From contig NW_008805078.1 in NCBI RefSeq assembly GCF_000004825.1, positions 834,069-898,068 of the forward strand: a stretch of DNA of 64,000 nt, read 5' to 3'. Source of the DNA: Heterostelium album PN500. Its lineage: Eukaryota > Evosea > Eumycetozoa > Acytosteliales > Acytosteliaceae. Positions 34,094-47,044 of the stretch are shown one piece after another. The notes beneath the pieces were generated by a model. That model ran no database searches. It saw only the letters and a program-made list of their open reading frames with translations, and was not told the origin of the DNA. The position numbers and the translations under genes are program-made. Each line of letters starts with the position of its first letter. Position 1 is the first letter of the stretch.

Positions 34094-35625
34094 TTATTTT
34101 AAATGTTCTGATTCAGCAACATATGTAAAACCTAATATTAAAAAAAGAAAAGAAAAAGTTAATAAATAAAAGTTGTTTGGTTGGCCAACCAGTAAATTAT
34201 TATGTTGTGGAGTTCTTACCTTCGAAATCTTTTTGTTGAGTTGGTAATAGTGCACATTCACCAGCCATTGTCAAAGATGGTGTTTCATCGGTGAATACTG
34301 GGTCGATCTGAGAGGTGTCGGCGGATCCTTTGACGTTGGGGATGAATGGAGGTGGGATCTTCTTTTGGAAGAGTAACTCCCAGTCGATCGATTTAAAGAA
34401 TGGATGACGCTTGATGATGTTTGGATCTGCTAAACGCTTGTCTGGGTCACGCTCGAGTAGCAACTCCAAGAGTGAACGAGCATCAGGTGAAATGTGTGCT
34501 GGGAAGGTGAGACGCTCACCCATGATCTTACGATACATCTCCTGGACGTCCTGACTGTAGAATGGCGGCAATCCAGTCAACATCTCAAAGAGCAGCGATC
34601 CGAACGACCACCAATCGACCTGCTTTCCATAGCCGTTGCCCTGTAGAACTTCCGGTGCGAGATACTCGGGCGTTCCGCAGAATGTGACGGTTTTGTCGTT
34701 GGGCGAGTTCAGTCCCTCCTTGCACAGACCGAAATCGGTCATACAAATGTGACCCTCGTTGGTGAGTAGCAGATTCTCTGGCTTGAGATCACGGTAGATC
34801 ACTCCGGACAAGTGGAGATGTTCCAGTGCCAAAACAATCTCTGCACCATAGTAACGAACACGATCCTCTGAAAACTTCTTCTCGCGCTGCAAATGATAGA
34901 AGAGTTCACCACCGTTGACATAGTCGAGAATAAAGTAGAGTTTGTCCTCGGTCTGGAACGAGTAATTGAGGTTCACCAAGAACGGATGGTTGATCTTCTG
35001 GAGAATGTTTCTCTCAGAGAGTGTGTGTTCCACTTCGTTGTGCTCGACGATATGCTTCTTGGAGAGCACTTTCATTGCATAGATTTCGCCAGTGTCCTTC
35101 TTACGCACCTGAATAACCTTTCCAAACGAACCTTTTCCAACCAAATTCAACAAATCAAAGTCGTGAACTCCAACCTTTTCCGGTTTCTTTGGTTTGTCTG
35201 CGTTGTTCAAGAGATCACGCTCATGTGAAAGTACATCGATCCAACGGTGACGTTCATCGTCTGTATCGGCACTAATATAAAAGGTTCTCGATGGTGTTTG
35301 TACTTCGAATCCATTGTTCTTTTTCTTTCTATCCGAAACCTTTACATGTCCAACTGTATTTAAATGAATTACACCTAATGGAGTTGGATCCTAAAAGTAT
35401 TTAGAAAAAAATAAAATTAATATCCAAAGAAAACAAAAAAAAAAAAAAAAAAAAAAAGAATAAGTGGAAATTTCCAAACACTTTATTTATACATACACCT
35501 TTGGATTTAAAATAAGATAGGTCTCCACCTCTTAAAATAAACCATCTTCTTTTCCAACTTTTGAATCCACCACCTTCTTTAGTTAGCCAACCTTCATGCT
35601 TGATAGTTGATGTTTGATTTGTCAT
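34094..35625 (-). CDS. pkbA: Akt/PKB family kinase PkbA (PH domain plus AGC kinase)
   Basis: Serine/threonine kinase recruited by PIP3 and central to chemotaxis in dictyostelids. Exons 35497-35625, 34220-35390 and 34094-34131 join in phase (445 aa, about the length known for Dictyostelium PkbA). Residues 8-105 form a PH domain (HEGWLTKEGGGFKSWKRRWF, ILRGGDLSYFKSKG, TFYISADTDDERHRWIDVL). The kinase domain has GKGSFGKV (about 128), YAMKVL, VIYRDLKPENLLL, TDFGLCKEG, the T-loop TVTFCGTPEYLAPE (PDK1 site) and DVWW-like VDWWSFGSLLFE. The AGC tail ends in the hydrophobic motif FEGFTYVAESEHLK, the TORC2 site, coded across the last junction by a 38-bp exon. All catalytic residues are present. The PH domain separates it from PkbR1/PkgB-type kinases. 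Confidence 0.93.
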
Positions 35626-37286
35626 TTTTTTTTATTTTTGTATTGTGATTATTAAATTATTTGGTTATTATTATTATTTACAGTATTTATTATTACAATG
35701 AGAATTAAGTTTTACGATTTATATATATAAATATTATTTATCTAAATCAATAGATATTGATAGCAACTTTCGAAACAGAAATTAAATTAAATAAATAAAT
35801 AGATAGATAAATAGATTTCGTTAAAGTGACTCAAGCTACTATTTGTAATGTTGGTTGTTGATTGTTGAGAATTGAATTTGGTCTTTGGACTATTATTATT
35901 ATTGTGTGTGGGTATTGTGTGTTGAGCTTTGATAATTTGATGTGATTGAGAGGGAGCGAGTTACCAAAATATGATCTATTGATTTATTATTGTTATTGTT
36001 GTTTTTGTTTTTATTTTATTTTTTTTTGAATAGAACAGTATTACAAGAAAAAAAAGTGAGACTCTTTTGAATTGTTGTATATGTTTTTGGTGTTGGTGCT
36101 TTGGATTATTACAAATATATTTCTACTTTTCACCTTGTTTGGGTTTGATTTTTATTGTAGGTGGTGTGTGGTGTTTGTATTGTTTTTAATTTTTAAAGAA
36201 AATAAAAAATAAACAAACAAGTGGCAAACAACGAGCAAGGTCTTTGTTGTTGAAATGAAACCAACAAACACAAGCTGCTGAATATATTTACTACTAATAA
36301 AGATAGAGGGTATCGATTAATTGTTATCTGTGTGTGTGTGTGTTGGTGTTTGATTGTGTGTGAGATGTGGGTTTGGGTATTTTGTTGTCTTTTTTTTTTT
36401 TTGATTCTAAGCTTTTGGTGAACGTTTTTTTTTTTTGATGGATTTTTATTATTAATAAAAAATATAAAAAAGGTTCGGGAGTTTTTGGAGCCACAATGAC
36501 TGGGAAGGAAGAATAAAGAACAATTTTTTTTTATTATTGGTAACAAAAAAAGAAGAATATTATTATGATCTGATCCACACTTATTAATTTTATTTATTTT
36601 ATTTTAATAATAAAATAAATTATTGTAATATGTGTTTTAAGTATTAATTTCTTTATTATATAGATATTTATATAATTTTAAAATTAATTTTAAAATAAAA
36701 GATAAAAAGTTGACAAGTTAAGTTATAAATATAATATTTGTTGAAAGAAGAACTTTATTAAACAAAATAAAAAAAATACAAAAACAAAAATAATAAGATT
36801 AAAAGTCTTTTTGATTCTTTTTTTTCTATCACTCTCAAGATTTTCTACTTTTGAGAAAGTTTAATTTTTGATCAGATATTATTTTTTTGCTTCCCACGAA
36901 AGACGTAAAAAAAAAAGATTATTTGAAAGAAAGTCTTTTCAAACAACGCCAAGCTCCCCACAAATAAAAATCATTGTTCTTTTGATCGTCATCAAAAAAT
37001 AAAAATAAAAATAAAATCATCAACAAACTTAATTAGTTTAAATCTAATAATTGAAAAGACATTTTAAGTAATCTTTAAAGTTTAATTTGATTGTTTAATT
37101 TGTTTATTGTTACATTGTTTTTTTTTTGTTAATTATTTTTTCATATATATTAGAAAAAAAACAAATTAGTTTTTAATATTTATATATAATATCATGTACA
37201 AAGATATGTTTGTACTATTTTGAGATAAATTTGTTGATTGTTTGTTTGTTTGACTGTTTGATTTTTTGATTTGATTCTTTTTTTTT
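35626..37286. other. Gene-free region between pkbA and glycogen phosphorylase
   Basis: 1.66 kb of low-complexity DNA. 35630-36540 is T/G-rich on the plus strand (A/C-rich in pkbA sense), with TTG and TGTG repeats. 36540-37286 is A/T-rich. A 117-codon minus frame (36193-36546) is Lys/His/Phe low-complexity and judged spurious. No RNA gene is seen. Confidence 0.55.
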
Positions 37287-39937
37287 TTAATATCTTCTAT
37301 TTTCAGTTGTTTCTACTTCACATGGTTTGATATCCCAAATTTGATCGGCATACTCTCTCATTGCACGATCACTGCTAAAGAAATAGGTGTTGGCAGTGTT
37401 GATGATTGATTTTCTGATCCATTCATCTTGCTTCTTCCAGAGGGCATCGACTTCCTCTTGTGCTTCGAGATAGAGTGGGAAGTCTTGCATAGTCAAGTAG
37501 AAATCGTTGTAGACCAATGAGTCAACGATTGGCTTGAAAATCTCGGGTGGACCAAAGGTACCGAGTTCAATATTCAAGAATACCTCTTGGAGACGCGAGT
37601 CAATCACGACTTCCTTGGCTTTCATCTTCTCACGTGCCTTGTCAATCTCGTGTGTACGCAGACCGAATATGAACATGTTCTCCTCACCGACTTCCTCGGC
37701 GATCTCAACGTTGGCACCGTCGAGAGTACCGATAATGAGCGATCCATTCATGGTGAACTTCATGTTACTGGTACCAGATGCCTCTGTTCCGGCGGTGGAA
37801 ATCTGTTGATTGATGTCCGATGCTGGGATAATGACTTGGGCGACGGAGACATTGTAGTTGGCAATGAAAACGACCTTGAGATACTCCTCTACTTCCTTGT
37901 CGTTGTTGATTACTTCGGCGACAGAGTTGATCAACTTGATGTGACGCTTGGCCATGAAGTAACCTGGGGCAGCTTTACCGGCAAAGATGACCACTCTTGG
38001 AACAACCGATTGTCGCTCCTCCACCGACATCTTCTTGATCGAGAGATAACGGTAGATGACACCCAAGATGTTCAAGAGTTGTCTCTTGTACTCGTGAATT
38101 CTCTTTATATGCACGTCAAAGAGTGCGTTGGTGTTGACCTTGACACCGCAGTTCTTGTGGATAAAGTCTGCGAGACGCTCCTTGTTGAACTGTTTGACAG
38201 ACTTCCACTCCTCGATCAACTCTGGGTTGTTGATATGCTTTTGGATGTCCTTGATCATCTCCAAATCGATAGCCCAACGTTCGGAACCCAACCACTTGGT
38301 CAAGATCTGGCTGAGACCTGGATTGGCCTGTTGGATCCAACGACGTGGAGTGACACCGTTGGTCTTGTTCTGGAACTTCTCTGGGAACAACGCAAAGAAA
38401 TCTGGGAACACACGGTGCTTGACGAGCTCTGAATGCATAGCGGCGACACCATTGACGAATCGCGAACCAACAATAGCCAAATGAGCCATTCTAACCTTCT
38501 TTTCGTCACCCTCTTGGATGATCGAGAGATTTCTCATCTTATCGATGTTTCCTGGCCACTTTTGGGTGACGGTAATCAAGAATCTGTGGTTGATACCGTA
38601 GATGAGTTGCATGTGACGTGGGAGGAGATCTTCGATCAATTGGACTGGCCACATCTCGAGTGCCTCTGGAAGGATGGTGTGGTTGGTGTAGCCAAAGGTC
38701 TTGGTGACGATCGACCATGCCTCATCCCACTGTAGATGCTCTTCGTCCAACAACTTACGGAACAACTCAACGATACCGATGGTTGGATGAGTGTCATTCA
38801 ACTGGATGGCAACCTTTGACGAGAAATCCTTCCATCCGGTGTGTGTCTTCTTGTAACGACGAACGACATCGCACAAAGTGGCAGCAATAAAGAAGTACTG
38901 TTGCTTCAATCTCAACTCTTTTCCACTGTAGGTATTGTCGTTTGGATAGAGTACCGATGTGATATTCTCCGAACGTTGTTTGGCTTCGACGGCACTCAAG
39001 TAGTTACCACCGTTGAAGGCATCCAAGTCAAACTCCTTGTGTGGCTTTGAACTCCAGAGACGGATGTTGTTGGTGTTGGTAGTATGATAACCTGGAACTG
39101 GGGTGTCGTAAGCGATCGCTTGGACAAGCTCTCCACCCTCCCACTCAAACTTAACACCCTCGCTAGTCTTACGCTCAACGACGTGACCGTAGAAACGCAC
39201 AGTGTATTGGACATCGAGACGTTCGATCTCCCATGGATTGCCGGCTACCAACCAGTAGTCTGGCACCTCAGTTTGATAACCATCGTAGATACCCTGCTCA
39301 AACATACCGTAGTTGTAACGCAAACCGTATCCCCATGCCGGGTACTTGAGGGTGGCCAACGAGTCCATGAAACAAGCGGCCAAACGACCCAAACCACCAT
39401 TACCAAGGGCGGCATCTTTCTCCTCCTCGTAGAGATCCTCCAACTCGAATCCGAGCTCCAAAAGAGCGTTGTGATATTCGTCGTTCAATCCCATATTGTA
39501 GATTGCATTCTGAAGAGTTCTACCCATGAGGAACTCCATAGATAAATAATAGACACGCTTTGGATCCTTCTCGGTATAGTATTGTTGAGTTTCGTTCCAT
39601 CTCTCAATCAAACGATCTCTTACACTGTAAGCGGATCCCTGATATGCAGAGAACGAATCAAAATTATATTTGGTTCTGGCCAATGTATATTCAACATGAT
39701 CTAAAATACCTTTTTGAATTGAATCTTCGTCTATTTATATAAATTAATTAAACACAAGATGATTAATAACAATAAGAACAAGAGAATATAGATAATAATG
39801 AATGATGTTAAAAGATACGTACCATTTTTCAAAAAATCTGTTTTGAGAGCAAACAATTTACTTCCTTTCTTCTTTTCAGTGGGTGGAACTACACCAGTTG
39901 TTGTTCTGGCTGTTTGTTTAAATGGAATCGACATCAT
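37287..39937 (-). CDS. Glycogen phosphorylase
   Basis: Pyridoxal-phosphate enzyme releasing glucose-1-phosphate from glycogen. Exons 39823-39937 and 37287-39730 join in phase (852 aa with the MMSIPF start; MYYSKMM at 39952 is an alternative). Family blocks are all present: [112 protein letters not shown]-like [34 protein letters not shown] and [17 protein letters not shown] with the PLP lysine (about residue 697). Dictyostelids have two isozymes: a vegetative AMP-dependent one and a longer developmental one. The short N-terminal extension fits the shorter, vegetative type (glpV), but I am not certain. The 3.4-kb upstream region is gene-free, fitting complex developmental control. Confidence 0.94.
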
Positions 39938-41618
39938 CTTTGAATAGTACAATTGGTTGTTTTGGTTAATAACAAAATAATATTAATAATAATTCTTGAA
40001 TAGCTATTGAAAATGTTGATATAGAATGATTCAATCAAATTTAGTTAGTTTTTTTTGTTTGTTTGTTGTTTCTTTCCAGTGGTGATGGAGATTTAGAAAA
40101 AACAGAACAAATTAAAATTAACAAACTATTGTTTAAACAATTGGATTGATTGTTGTTTGTTTGTTTTTTGATTTGATTGAATTGTGATTGATTCTGATTT
40201 CAAATATATAAATATATCTATTAAAAAAAATGATTTGATTTGATTTAAATATTTAATCAAAATATTAAAATCGATGGTACCTAGAATGATGTGATTGAAA
40301 TAGAAAGTATTAAAAGTAAGAGTCAGTAATTTGTAAGAGGAGAGTGTGTCATATTCTTTATATAAAAGGTGAAAGTATTACACTCATAAGAATGTATTAG
40401 TGAGGAAAAAAACAAACACTAATTCACAACTAATCTAAACTGGTTGGTGTGTTGATAATTTATGATGACAATCAAAAACAATTATTACAACAATGTAGTT
40501 GGATGGATGGATGGATTGGTCATTATAATTTGTTTTAATTTACATGTGAAATAAAGATTTTTGTAATTTGTAGTGTGGCAACCAAATCCAATCCACTCCA
40601 CTGAATAGTGTTGGTTTTCAATTCGATTTTAAAAATCAATCCAAAAAATAAACAAAATAATGACTGATTTATGTTGTTTTTAAAGATTTTTACTAAAGTG
40701 GCAGACTGATGATCATTTATTTTTTTAAACGACCATCATGGAATATTAATATCAATATTGATGTGAGGAGATAAAAAGAATAATCCTCTTTGTGGTTATT
40801 GTTATAATTAATATTAATATTACTGAATGAGTGATATTAATCAAGTTAATCAAGTGTGTTTTTAGGTTGTCTTGTCTAATAATTATTTTAGTATAATTAA
40901 ATCTTGCGATTGAATTAATGGTTGAGATGGACGACTGTTTGACGTTAGAATAATAATAATAATATCATTGATTTTTAAAAAAAAGTAATTGCCATATTTT
41001 AATGTTGTTGTTGTTTTATAACTAACAATTAAAATCAAAACATACCTAGAAGTAATATTAAAAATAGTAATATGATTGATTGATTTGATTAAAAAATATA
41101 TAAAAAGAAAAAAGAATGATGATAAAAGATCGAAAGATAATTTAAATTATTAATAATATATAGGTTGTTGAACAGACAAAACAACAATAATCAACAGTCA
41201 AAAAACAAAAAAAAAAAGACAACAATTAAATATTTATAAATATAATATAATAAATAAATAAATAAAATATATTATTTGTATAGATAGATTATTAATGTGA
41301 AAAAAAACACACACACACCATCCACCAGACAAACAAACAATCTGGTAATCTCTTAGCTTTGATTTAAATAGGGAAATAGTGTGGGTTGTTGCGTGCTGCC
41401 AATATGTTGTTGAGTAAGAGAATCAGCAAGTGAGTGAATGTATTATATACATATATTAAGTAAACAATAAAAAAAAAAAAAGCGAATAATATGTAGAACG
41501 GTGCTGGATTTGTAAAAAAGTGATAAAGTAGGATGAATGTTCTTTTGTTATTATTACTATAATCAAAAAAATAAATAAATAATATATTGGTGATGATGAT
41601 GATGATGATGATGATCTG

Positions 41619-41679
<61 letters not shown>

Positions 41680-43371
41680 TTGATTGTTGGTTTATTTATA
41701 TGTAGTAAAGTATTAATTGAGTAATAAACATTAAAAACAATAATTTAATATGGAAAGAGATGATTATTTTATTGTATTTATTAACATTAATGGATGTGGA
41801 TTATCATTTTAGAACGAATCGTTTGGTTCATAATATATATTATATTGGAGTGTGTTGGTGGGGTAGTATTTTTGGTGGTGTGAAGTGATTTGATTGTACA
41901 TATTAATAAAGAATTGATGTTGAAAAACAAACATATATTTTGTGGGGTTGATCTTATTTTCATTCACCACATTTCATGTTTTTTCAAATGATGTTACTTC
42001 AACAACTTGATAGATAGATATAAAGAAGTAGCATTTAATAGTAAGATAGGTATTGATATTGTTTGTGGTTATTGGTCACATGTAAACAACAGTCTGACTG
42101 TTTTGTTGTTTTGTCTAACTTTGCATCCACTCATTCCTGAAATATTTATAAATTCATATAAAAAAAGTGTAATTCTTGTGATGTTCAGTGTTGTTATTGG
42201 TCTTTTATGTAAATTGGTGTGGGTGTCGAAATCAACCAATATTGTTGTTGATTATCGCACAACATACTGTGTTGTTTTTGTATTGTGAACTACGTTGTGT
42301 TGTATTGTTGTGTTGACATTTTACTATGTAATAGGATTCCCTCACTTTTCGTATCAATAAAAAGTAAACAGCAACAACAACACGACAATTCTACTTTTTC
42401 TTTTAAAAGTTTTAGTGAAGTGGGTAGTGGAATAAATGGTGAAGATCACAGATTGAATTAAAAAAAAAAAAAAAAAGTAATTCTACTTTGATCAATGAGA
42501 TAAAATCATTGATCAATCAACATATCTTATGATTGATGAATTAATTAATTCTATACATATATTTATTTATGATTGATTATATTATCTATGATGATGATAC
42601 ATGCCTACAAAAAAATTAATTAAAAATACAATATAATGATTTGACCTGCGTTTGATTTAAATTAAAAACTAAAAAATTCTTTTTTGCTTATCAATAATTC
42701 TGTTTGATCTATTTTATTTATATATATACAATCTCTTTTATCTGTTATCTTAATATTTATGATTATATTATCGATGATTAAGGTGCTGTGATTAAAAGGT
42801 AATAAAAATAAAAGATAAAAAAATTTGACTAAAGCCACAATGATTTTCGTCTTTTTTATTAAATATTTTTTTTAATATTTGTGTTTTAAAGTGTGAAGAT
42901 GATCCTCTAAAAAAACCACAAAACAACCTCTACCCCTAATCACAACAAACAAAATGTCGGTTTTTTTCGTGAATCCCAAACACTGCGAATCTTTTTTTTT
43001 ACTGTGTGCTTTGACTTTGAAACCAAAACAAGCTCAGAGGGAATCGGAAACCAGGGATGACGCGGGATTTTTTTAACCTCGATCATCAAAAATAAAATAA
43101 TTAAAAACAAAAGAAATTAATAATTAAATCAATTAAAATAAATAATTAAGATTACGAATTAATATATTAATATAATATAAGGGTTTTTAATTATGTATAT
43201 ATTTAAATTGATTTGATCGTTTTGTTTTGTTTTGTTTTGTTTTGTTTTGTTTGTTACAAGGATTTGATTTTATTTATTATTTTTAATTATTATTATTATT
43301 ATTGAATGGTTCAGTTGATTGTTTGGTTATTTGATTTGGTGATGAAGTGAATAAGGGTTGTTTTGTTATTT
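39938..43371. other. 3.4-kb gene-free region upstream of glycogen phosphorylase
   Basis: No conserved gene is visible on either strand. 40000-42300 is T/G-rich on the plus strand, i.e. A/C-rich in the sense of the glycogen phosphorylase gene. It carries microsatellites and CACA runs. A 93-codon plus frame (42007-42288) has no known features. 42600-43300 is A-rich and lies downstream of the PSMD12 3' end. The length suggests a large regulatory region or a long spliced leader of the phosphorylase gene. Confidence 0.5.
41590..41677. repeat. Compound trinucleotide microsatellite (TGA)n then (TTG)n
   Basis: About eight TGA units (41590-41614) followed by about 19 TTG units (41621-41677), upstream of glycogen phosphorylase and outside any gene model. 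Confidence 0.9.
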
Positions 43372-45013
43372 TTAAATAACTTTGTGAATCATAAACTCTC
43401 TTTGAATCAAATGGTTGGTCTTTTCAACTAAATCTAAAAGTGAGGAGATATCGGCAGCCCATCCATTCAAAACTGTACTGGAATCTTTTGGAGCGACAAA
43501 AGTTGCAATTCCAGCAGGTCTGTCGATTCTTGCGAAAATAGTTTTATTTGAAACTAAATCTGAAATGAATTTCTCAGATTCCTATATATATATAATGATT
43601 AGTAAAAAGTAAATCAATAAACTACTACTATTATCACTAGTAAACTACTTACGTCTAAAGTTAAATCTAAAAGTTCAGCAAGTCTCTTGGTAGAGATTCT
43701 CTTGTAGTAGGTGGAGACTACACGGATGTTGTGCTCGACGACACGACTACGCAAGTCGTTCCAGCAGTTCTTCTCGCCCGAGAAGATGGACTGTGTGTTC
43801 AACTCGGTCTTGAACACCTCGACAAAGCTGGTCCATCTGATGAGTTCGATCGTTTTGAAACGGGTGAGCAGATCCTTGTAGACCGCCAAGTTGTTGAGTG
43901 GTTTGTAGTCGAGTATACGATTGAGGAGATCGCTCTGTTCGCTTCCCATTGGGGTGAGCACGATGTTGATACAGGCCAGCTTGAGTGCGGCGTTCATTTG
44001 CTCGAGGTCCTTCTGGATGTAGGGGGTGTCGTAGATCTGGAGGTAGCAACGTGTGATCTCCAGGTAGTTGGCGTCGTTGGTGTAGTAACGGATCAACTGC
44101 TTGTAGAACTCGACCTTCAAGTCGTGTGATTCATCCTCGGCCAACGTCTTTCTATTGACCTTATTGGCAATGAGTTGTGCACGAATAAAGTCCTTGTTGT
44201 TCATACAGAGTCGCATCTGCTCAATGAAGAACTGAATCTTCTCACGCTTCTCCATCGAACCGTATGTCTCAACCTGGAGATCCTGCAAAATCTTGGCAGC
44301 ATCCGAAATATTACCTTCATCCTCTTTGATCTTTGACAATGTTCTAGTCAATCTTGCACGTTCATTTTCAACAAAAATCTATATATATATGTAATATTGC
44401 GATTAATATATATTGTATTCTGTTTTCCTTTGAGAATTTGTATATATTATATATTATTATTACCTTTCCATCAGTGATAGTTCTAAGTGTATCAATCAAT
44501 TCCAATTTCAATTTCATATCTTTAATTTCATCTACATATATCATTGCTTCTTGTACGATTGCTCTAATTGCCTAATAAAAATAATGAATGGTTTTTATGT
44601 TAATATTGATTGTTGATAGTTGATTGTCGATGTAGGTTAAAAGACATACAGCTCTTGATTGACCTCTTCTCTTTGAAAGTAAAACCAATTTCTCATTGAC
44701 CAAATCCAATTTCTTTGCTTCATAACATAATTTAATGATTTCAACAGCGATCTTTGATGTTGATGTTGCATCTTCTACTTGTCTACATTGTTTCTCTGCA
44801 ACCAATAGATTATCAATGGCTTCATTTAAATTTTTCTATATAAATTTGAATTTAAAATTAAATAATATTAATATCAATTAAACAAGCTCGCTAATGAGAG
44901 AAACATGAATGTCAATTTATATTTAGTTAGTAACTAACCTTGGCAACTTCTCTGTTGGTTGTAATGGCAGCCTCTGCAACATTACTTAAATCTTGTACCA
45001 TTGGTTGTGTCAT
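43372..45013 (-). CDS. psmD12: 26S proteasome regulatory subunit Rpn5 (PSMD12)
   Basis: PCI-domain lid subunit of the 19S regulatory particle. Five exons join in phase: 44939-45013, 44650-44835, 44464-44571, 43653-44378 and 43372-43581 (434 aa, family length about 450). Conserved stretches include LVLLSKRRGQSRAAIRAIV, KLELIDTLRTITDGKIFVE, ERARLTRTLSKIKEDEGNI, ILQDLQVETYGSMEKREKI, LEQMRLC-type IEQMRLCMNNKDFIRAQ, YDTPYIQKD and the PCI core RVVEHNIRVVSTYYKRIS. The end is ISDLVSNKTIFAKIDRPAGI and LVEKTNHLIQREFMIHKVI. All helical repeats and the PCI winged helix are present. The start MTQPMVQDLSNVAEAA is the first Met of the frame. No low-complexity insert is present, in contrast to the neighbouring genes. 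Divergent from the pseudouridine synthase gene. Confidence 0.95.
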
Positions 45014-45381
45014 GATTTTACTTTTACTTTTATATTCTAGATAAAATCAAAAATAAACAAATACTTAAAAAATTGAAACAAACTAAATACTACTTTACTA
45101 TCTTATTTTAACAACTATATAATATATATATATTTCTACTTATTATTTACAAATTAATTTAAAAAAAAATAAAAATAAAGTAAATAAATCAATCTTTTTA
45201 TGATCATGAACATCACCACCACCATTAAATTTTAAATTTAATTTAATTTTCTTATTTTTTAAAATTTTTAAATTGGAATGGTGTAACGTTTATTTTTTTG
45301 ATACTCGTTTTTCAATCATTTAATCTATCTATTTTTATGTTTAATTTTAATTGTTGCATTCGTTTTTTAATATTTGAAAAA
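45014..45381. other. Divergent promoter between psmD12 and the pseudouridine synthase gene
   Basis: 368 bp, very AT-rich. An in-frame upstream Met at 45298 would lengthen the downstream protein by 28 hydrophobic residues, but the codons there look non-coding. Confidence 0.5.
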
Positions 45382-46974
45382 ATGAGTGATCAACAGCAGC
45401 AACAACATCAACAACAACAATCACATCAAGAAGATGTAAATCAAGATATTGTAAACATAAATAATAAAAGAATGTTATCAAGCGAAAATGAAAATGAAAT
45501 TAAAAATGAAAATGATTCAAAAAATATAGATAACAATACAAATGTTTTAACTACTACAACAACAACAACAACAACAACAACTACTTCTACAAATAGTAAT
45601 AATAACGATAATAATAATAATAATAATAGCGATAATAATAAAAATAATAAAAATAGTAATAATAGTTATGATCGTAAAGGAGATAGAAAGAAAAAATTGA
45701 AATTGGATAACAGAAGAAAAAATAATAAATCGAAAAAAGATGCGAAAAATAAGATTCGTGAGGAGGAAGGAAATATCACAAAGGAACTGCTGGCAGAGAC
45801 TACTTATGTCGTTGAGGATGGTCTGAGAAAAGTACAACCCTATTACTTTACTTTCAAGGTTTGGGCAAAGGAACGTTGGTATGGTCGTGAACTGCTAGAG
45901 ATGTTCACCAATGAGTTCTCGCAACTACCAGAGTCGATCTACCGGCTGAAGATCAAATTGGGTTGGATCAAGGTGAATGGCAAGATCGTCTCACCCAACT
46001 ACAAACTTACCAATAAAGACGAGATAGAACATCGAGTGCATCGCCACGAACCACCGGTTTCTGGCGCACCAATCCACGTGGTAGCCGTTGATGACGACGT
46101 CGTCGTAGTCGACAAACCATCGTCGATTCCCATACATCCTTGTGGCCGATTCCGTCACAACACTTTGATTTACATATTGGCGGCGGAACTGGGATACAAC
46201 AGGTTGTATGGAGTGCACAGATTGGACAGATTGACTTCGGGTCTGCTGATATTGGCGCGTTCGCCTGCCGCCGCCACAAAGAAGAGCGAAGCGATTATGA
46301 GCGGAAATGTGACAAAGCGATATGTTGCGCAGGTTAGAGGACGTTTTCCAGATGGCGACATCACGGTTGACCAGCCGCTAAAAGTGCAGAATCATCGTCT
46401 GGGCTTGAACCAAGTGTCGCCCGACGGCAAGCCTGCACTCACTGTGATCACGCGACTCTCCTACGACGCAGAGACTGACACCAGCGTAGTCAGCTGCCTA
46501 CCGAAAACCGGAAGAACTCACCAGATTCGTTTGCATCTTCAGTGGATCGGACATCCAATTACAAACGATCCGCTCTATAATGAACATTTCAAATTGAATG
46601 CAGGCAAGATTATGACATCCGATGGATTCGAAGGTTTGGGTGGTGGTGAGTTTGACGAAGATGGTGAGCCACCAACAGAAGGAAAGCAAAATAAATTTGA
46701 AGCGATCATCAACGAGGCGGATTTCGACGAAAACTCACCAATGCCTTGTTTGGACTGTAAAATAGATTGGGGTGATCCAAATAGCTATGCATTTGGAATA
46801 TACTTACATGCTTATCAGTATTCAGGCGAAGGTTGGTCTTACCAAACTGAATTGCCAGCTTGGGCAAAACAAACACCAAACGAACAAACAAGTATCACAA
46901 CGACGACAACAACAAAAAAATCAGCAGAGTTGTCAACAAACCCAACTACCACCACGGAGCAAAGTGAGGTTTAA
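45382..46974 (+). CDS. RluA-family pseudouridine synthase (PUS9/RIB2/RPUSD2-like)
   Basis: Converts uridine to pseudouridine in RNA, in yeast Pus9/Pus8 at position 32 of tRNA. A single exon; the start MSDQQQQQHQ at 45382 is preferred (530 aa). Residues 1-135 are Gln/Thr/Asn/Lys-rich. The family core then runs TYVVEDGLRKVQPYYFTFKVWAKERWYGR, an S4-like block (YRLKIKLGWIKVNGKIVSPNYKL, in part), HVVAVDDDVVVVDKPSSIPIHPCGRFRHNTL (in part) and the catalytic motif YGVHRLDRLTSGLL with its Asp. It ends with the KxGRTHQIR-type CLPKTGRTHQIRLHLQWIG and GHPITNDPLYNE. The DGLRKVQPYYF block ahead of the S4-like region is typical of the PUS9/RIB2/RPUSD2 branch. The C terminus is a Thr/Glu-rich tail. All catalytic residues are intact. 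Confidence 0.9.
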   Translation: MSDQQQQQHQQQQSHQEDVNQDIVNINNKRMLSSENENEIKNENDSKNIDNNTNVLTTTTTTTTTTTTSTNSNNNDNNNNNNSDNNKNNKNSNNSYDRKGDRKKKLKLDNRRKNNKSKKDAKNKIREEEGNITKELLAETTYVVEDGLRKVQPYYFTFKVWAKERWYGRELLEMFTNEFSQLPESIYRLKIKLGWIKVNGKIVSPNYKLTNKDEIEHRVHRHEPPVSGAPIHVVAVDDDVVVVDKPSSIPIHPCGRFRHNTLIYILAAELGYNRLYGVHRLDRLTSGLLILARSPAAATKKSEAIMSGNVTKRYVAQVRGRFPDGDITVDQPLKVQNHRLGLNQVSPDGKPALTVITRLSYDAETDTSVVSCLPKTGRTHQIRLHLQWIGHPITNDPLYNEHFKLNAGKIMTSDGFEGLGGGEFDEDGEPPTEGKQNKFEAIINEADFDENSPMPCLDCKIDWGDPNSYAFGIYLHAYQYSGEGWSYQTELPAWAKQTPNEQTSITTTTTTKKSAELSTNPTTTTEQSEV

Positions 46975-47044
46975 TTGATTTAAATAATAAATTATTAAAG
47001 TAACAAAAACAAAATTTAGTTGGCTATTTATTTCTTAATCTTTT

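Noticed and set aside
36193-36546. 117-codon minus frame
   Set aside because: Lys, His and Thr low complexity from CACA and AAAA repeats; typical spurious frame.
42007-42288. 93-codon plus frame rich in Leu, Val and Ile upstream of glycogen phosphorylase
   Set aside because: No recognisable motif, no splice partner, and it lies in repeat-rich DNA. A search for orthologues would be needed to revive it.
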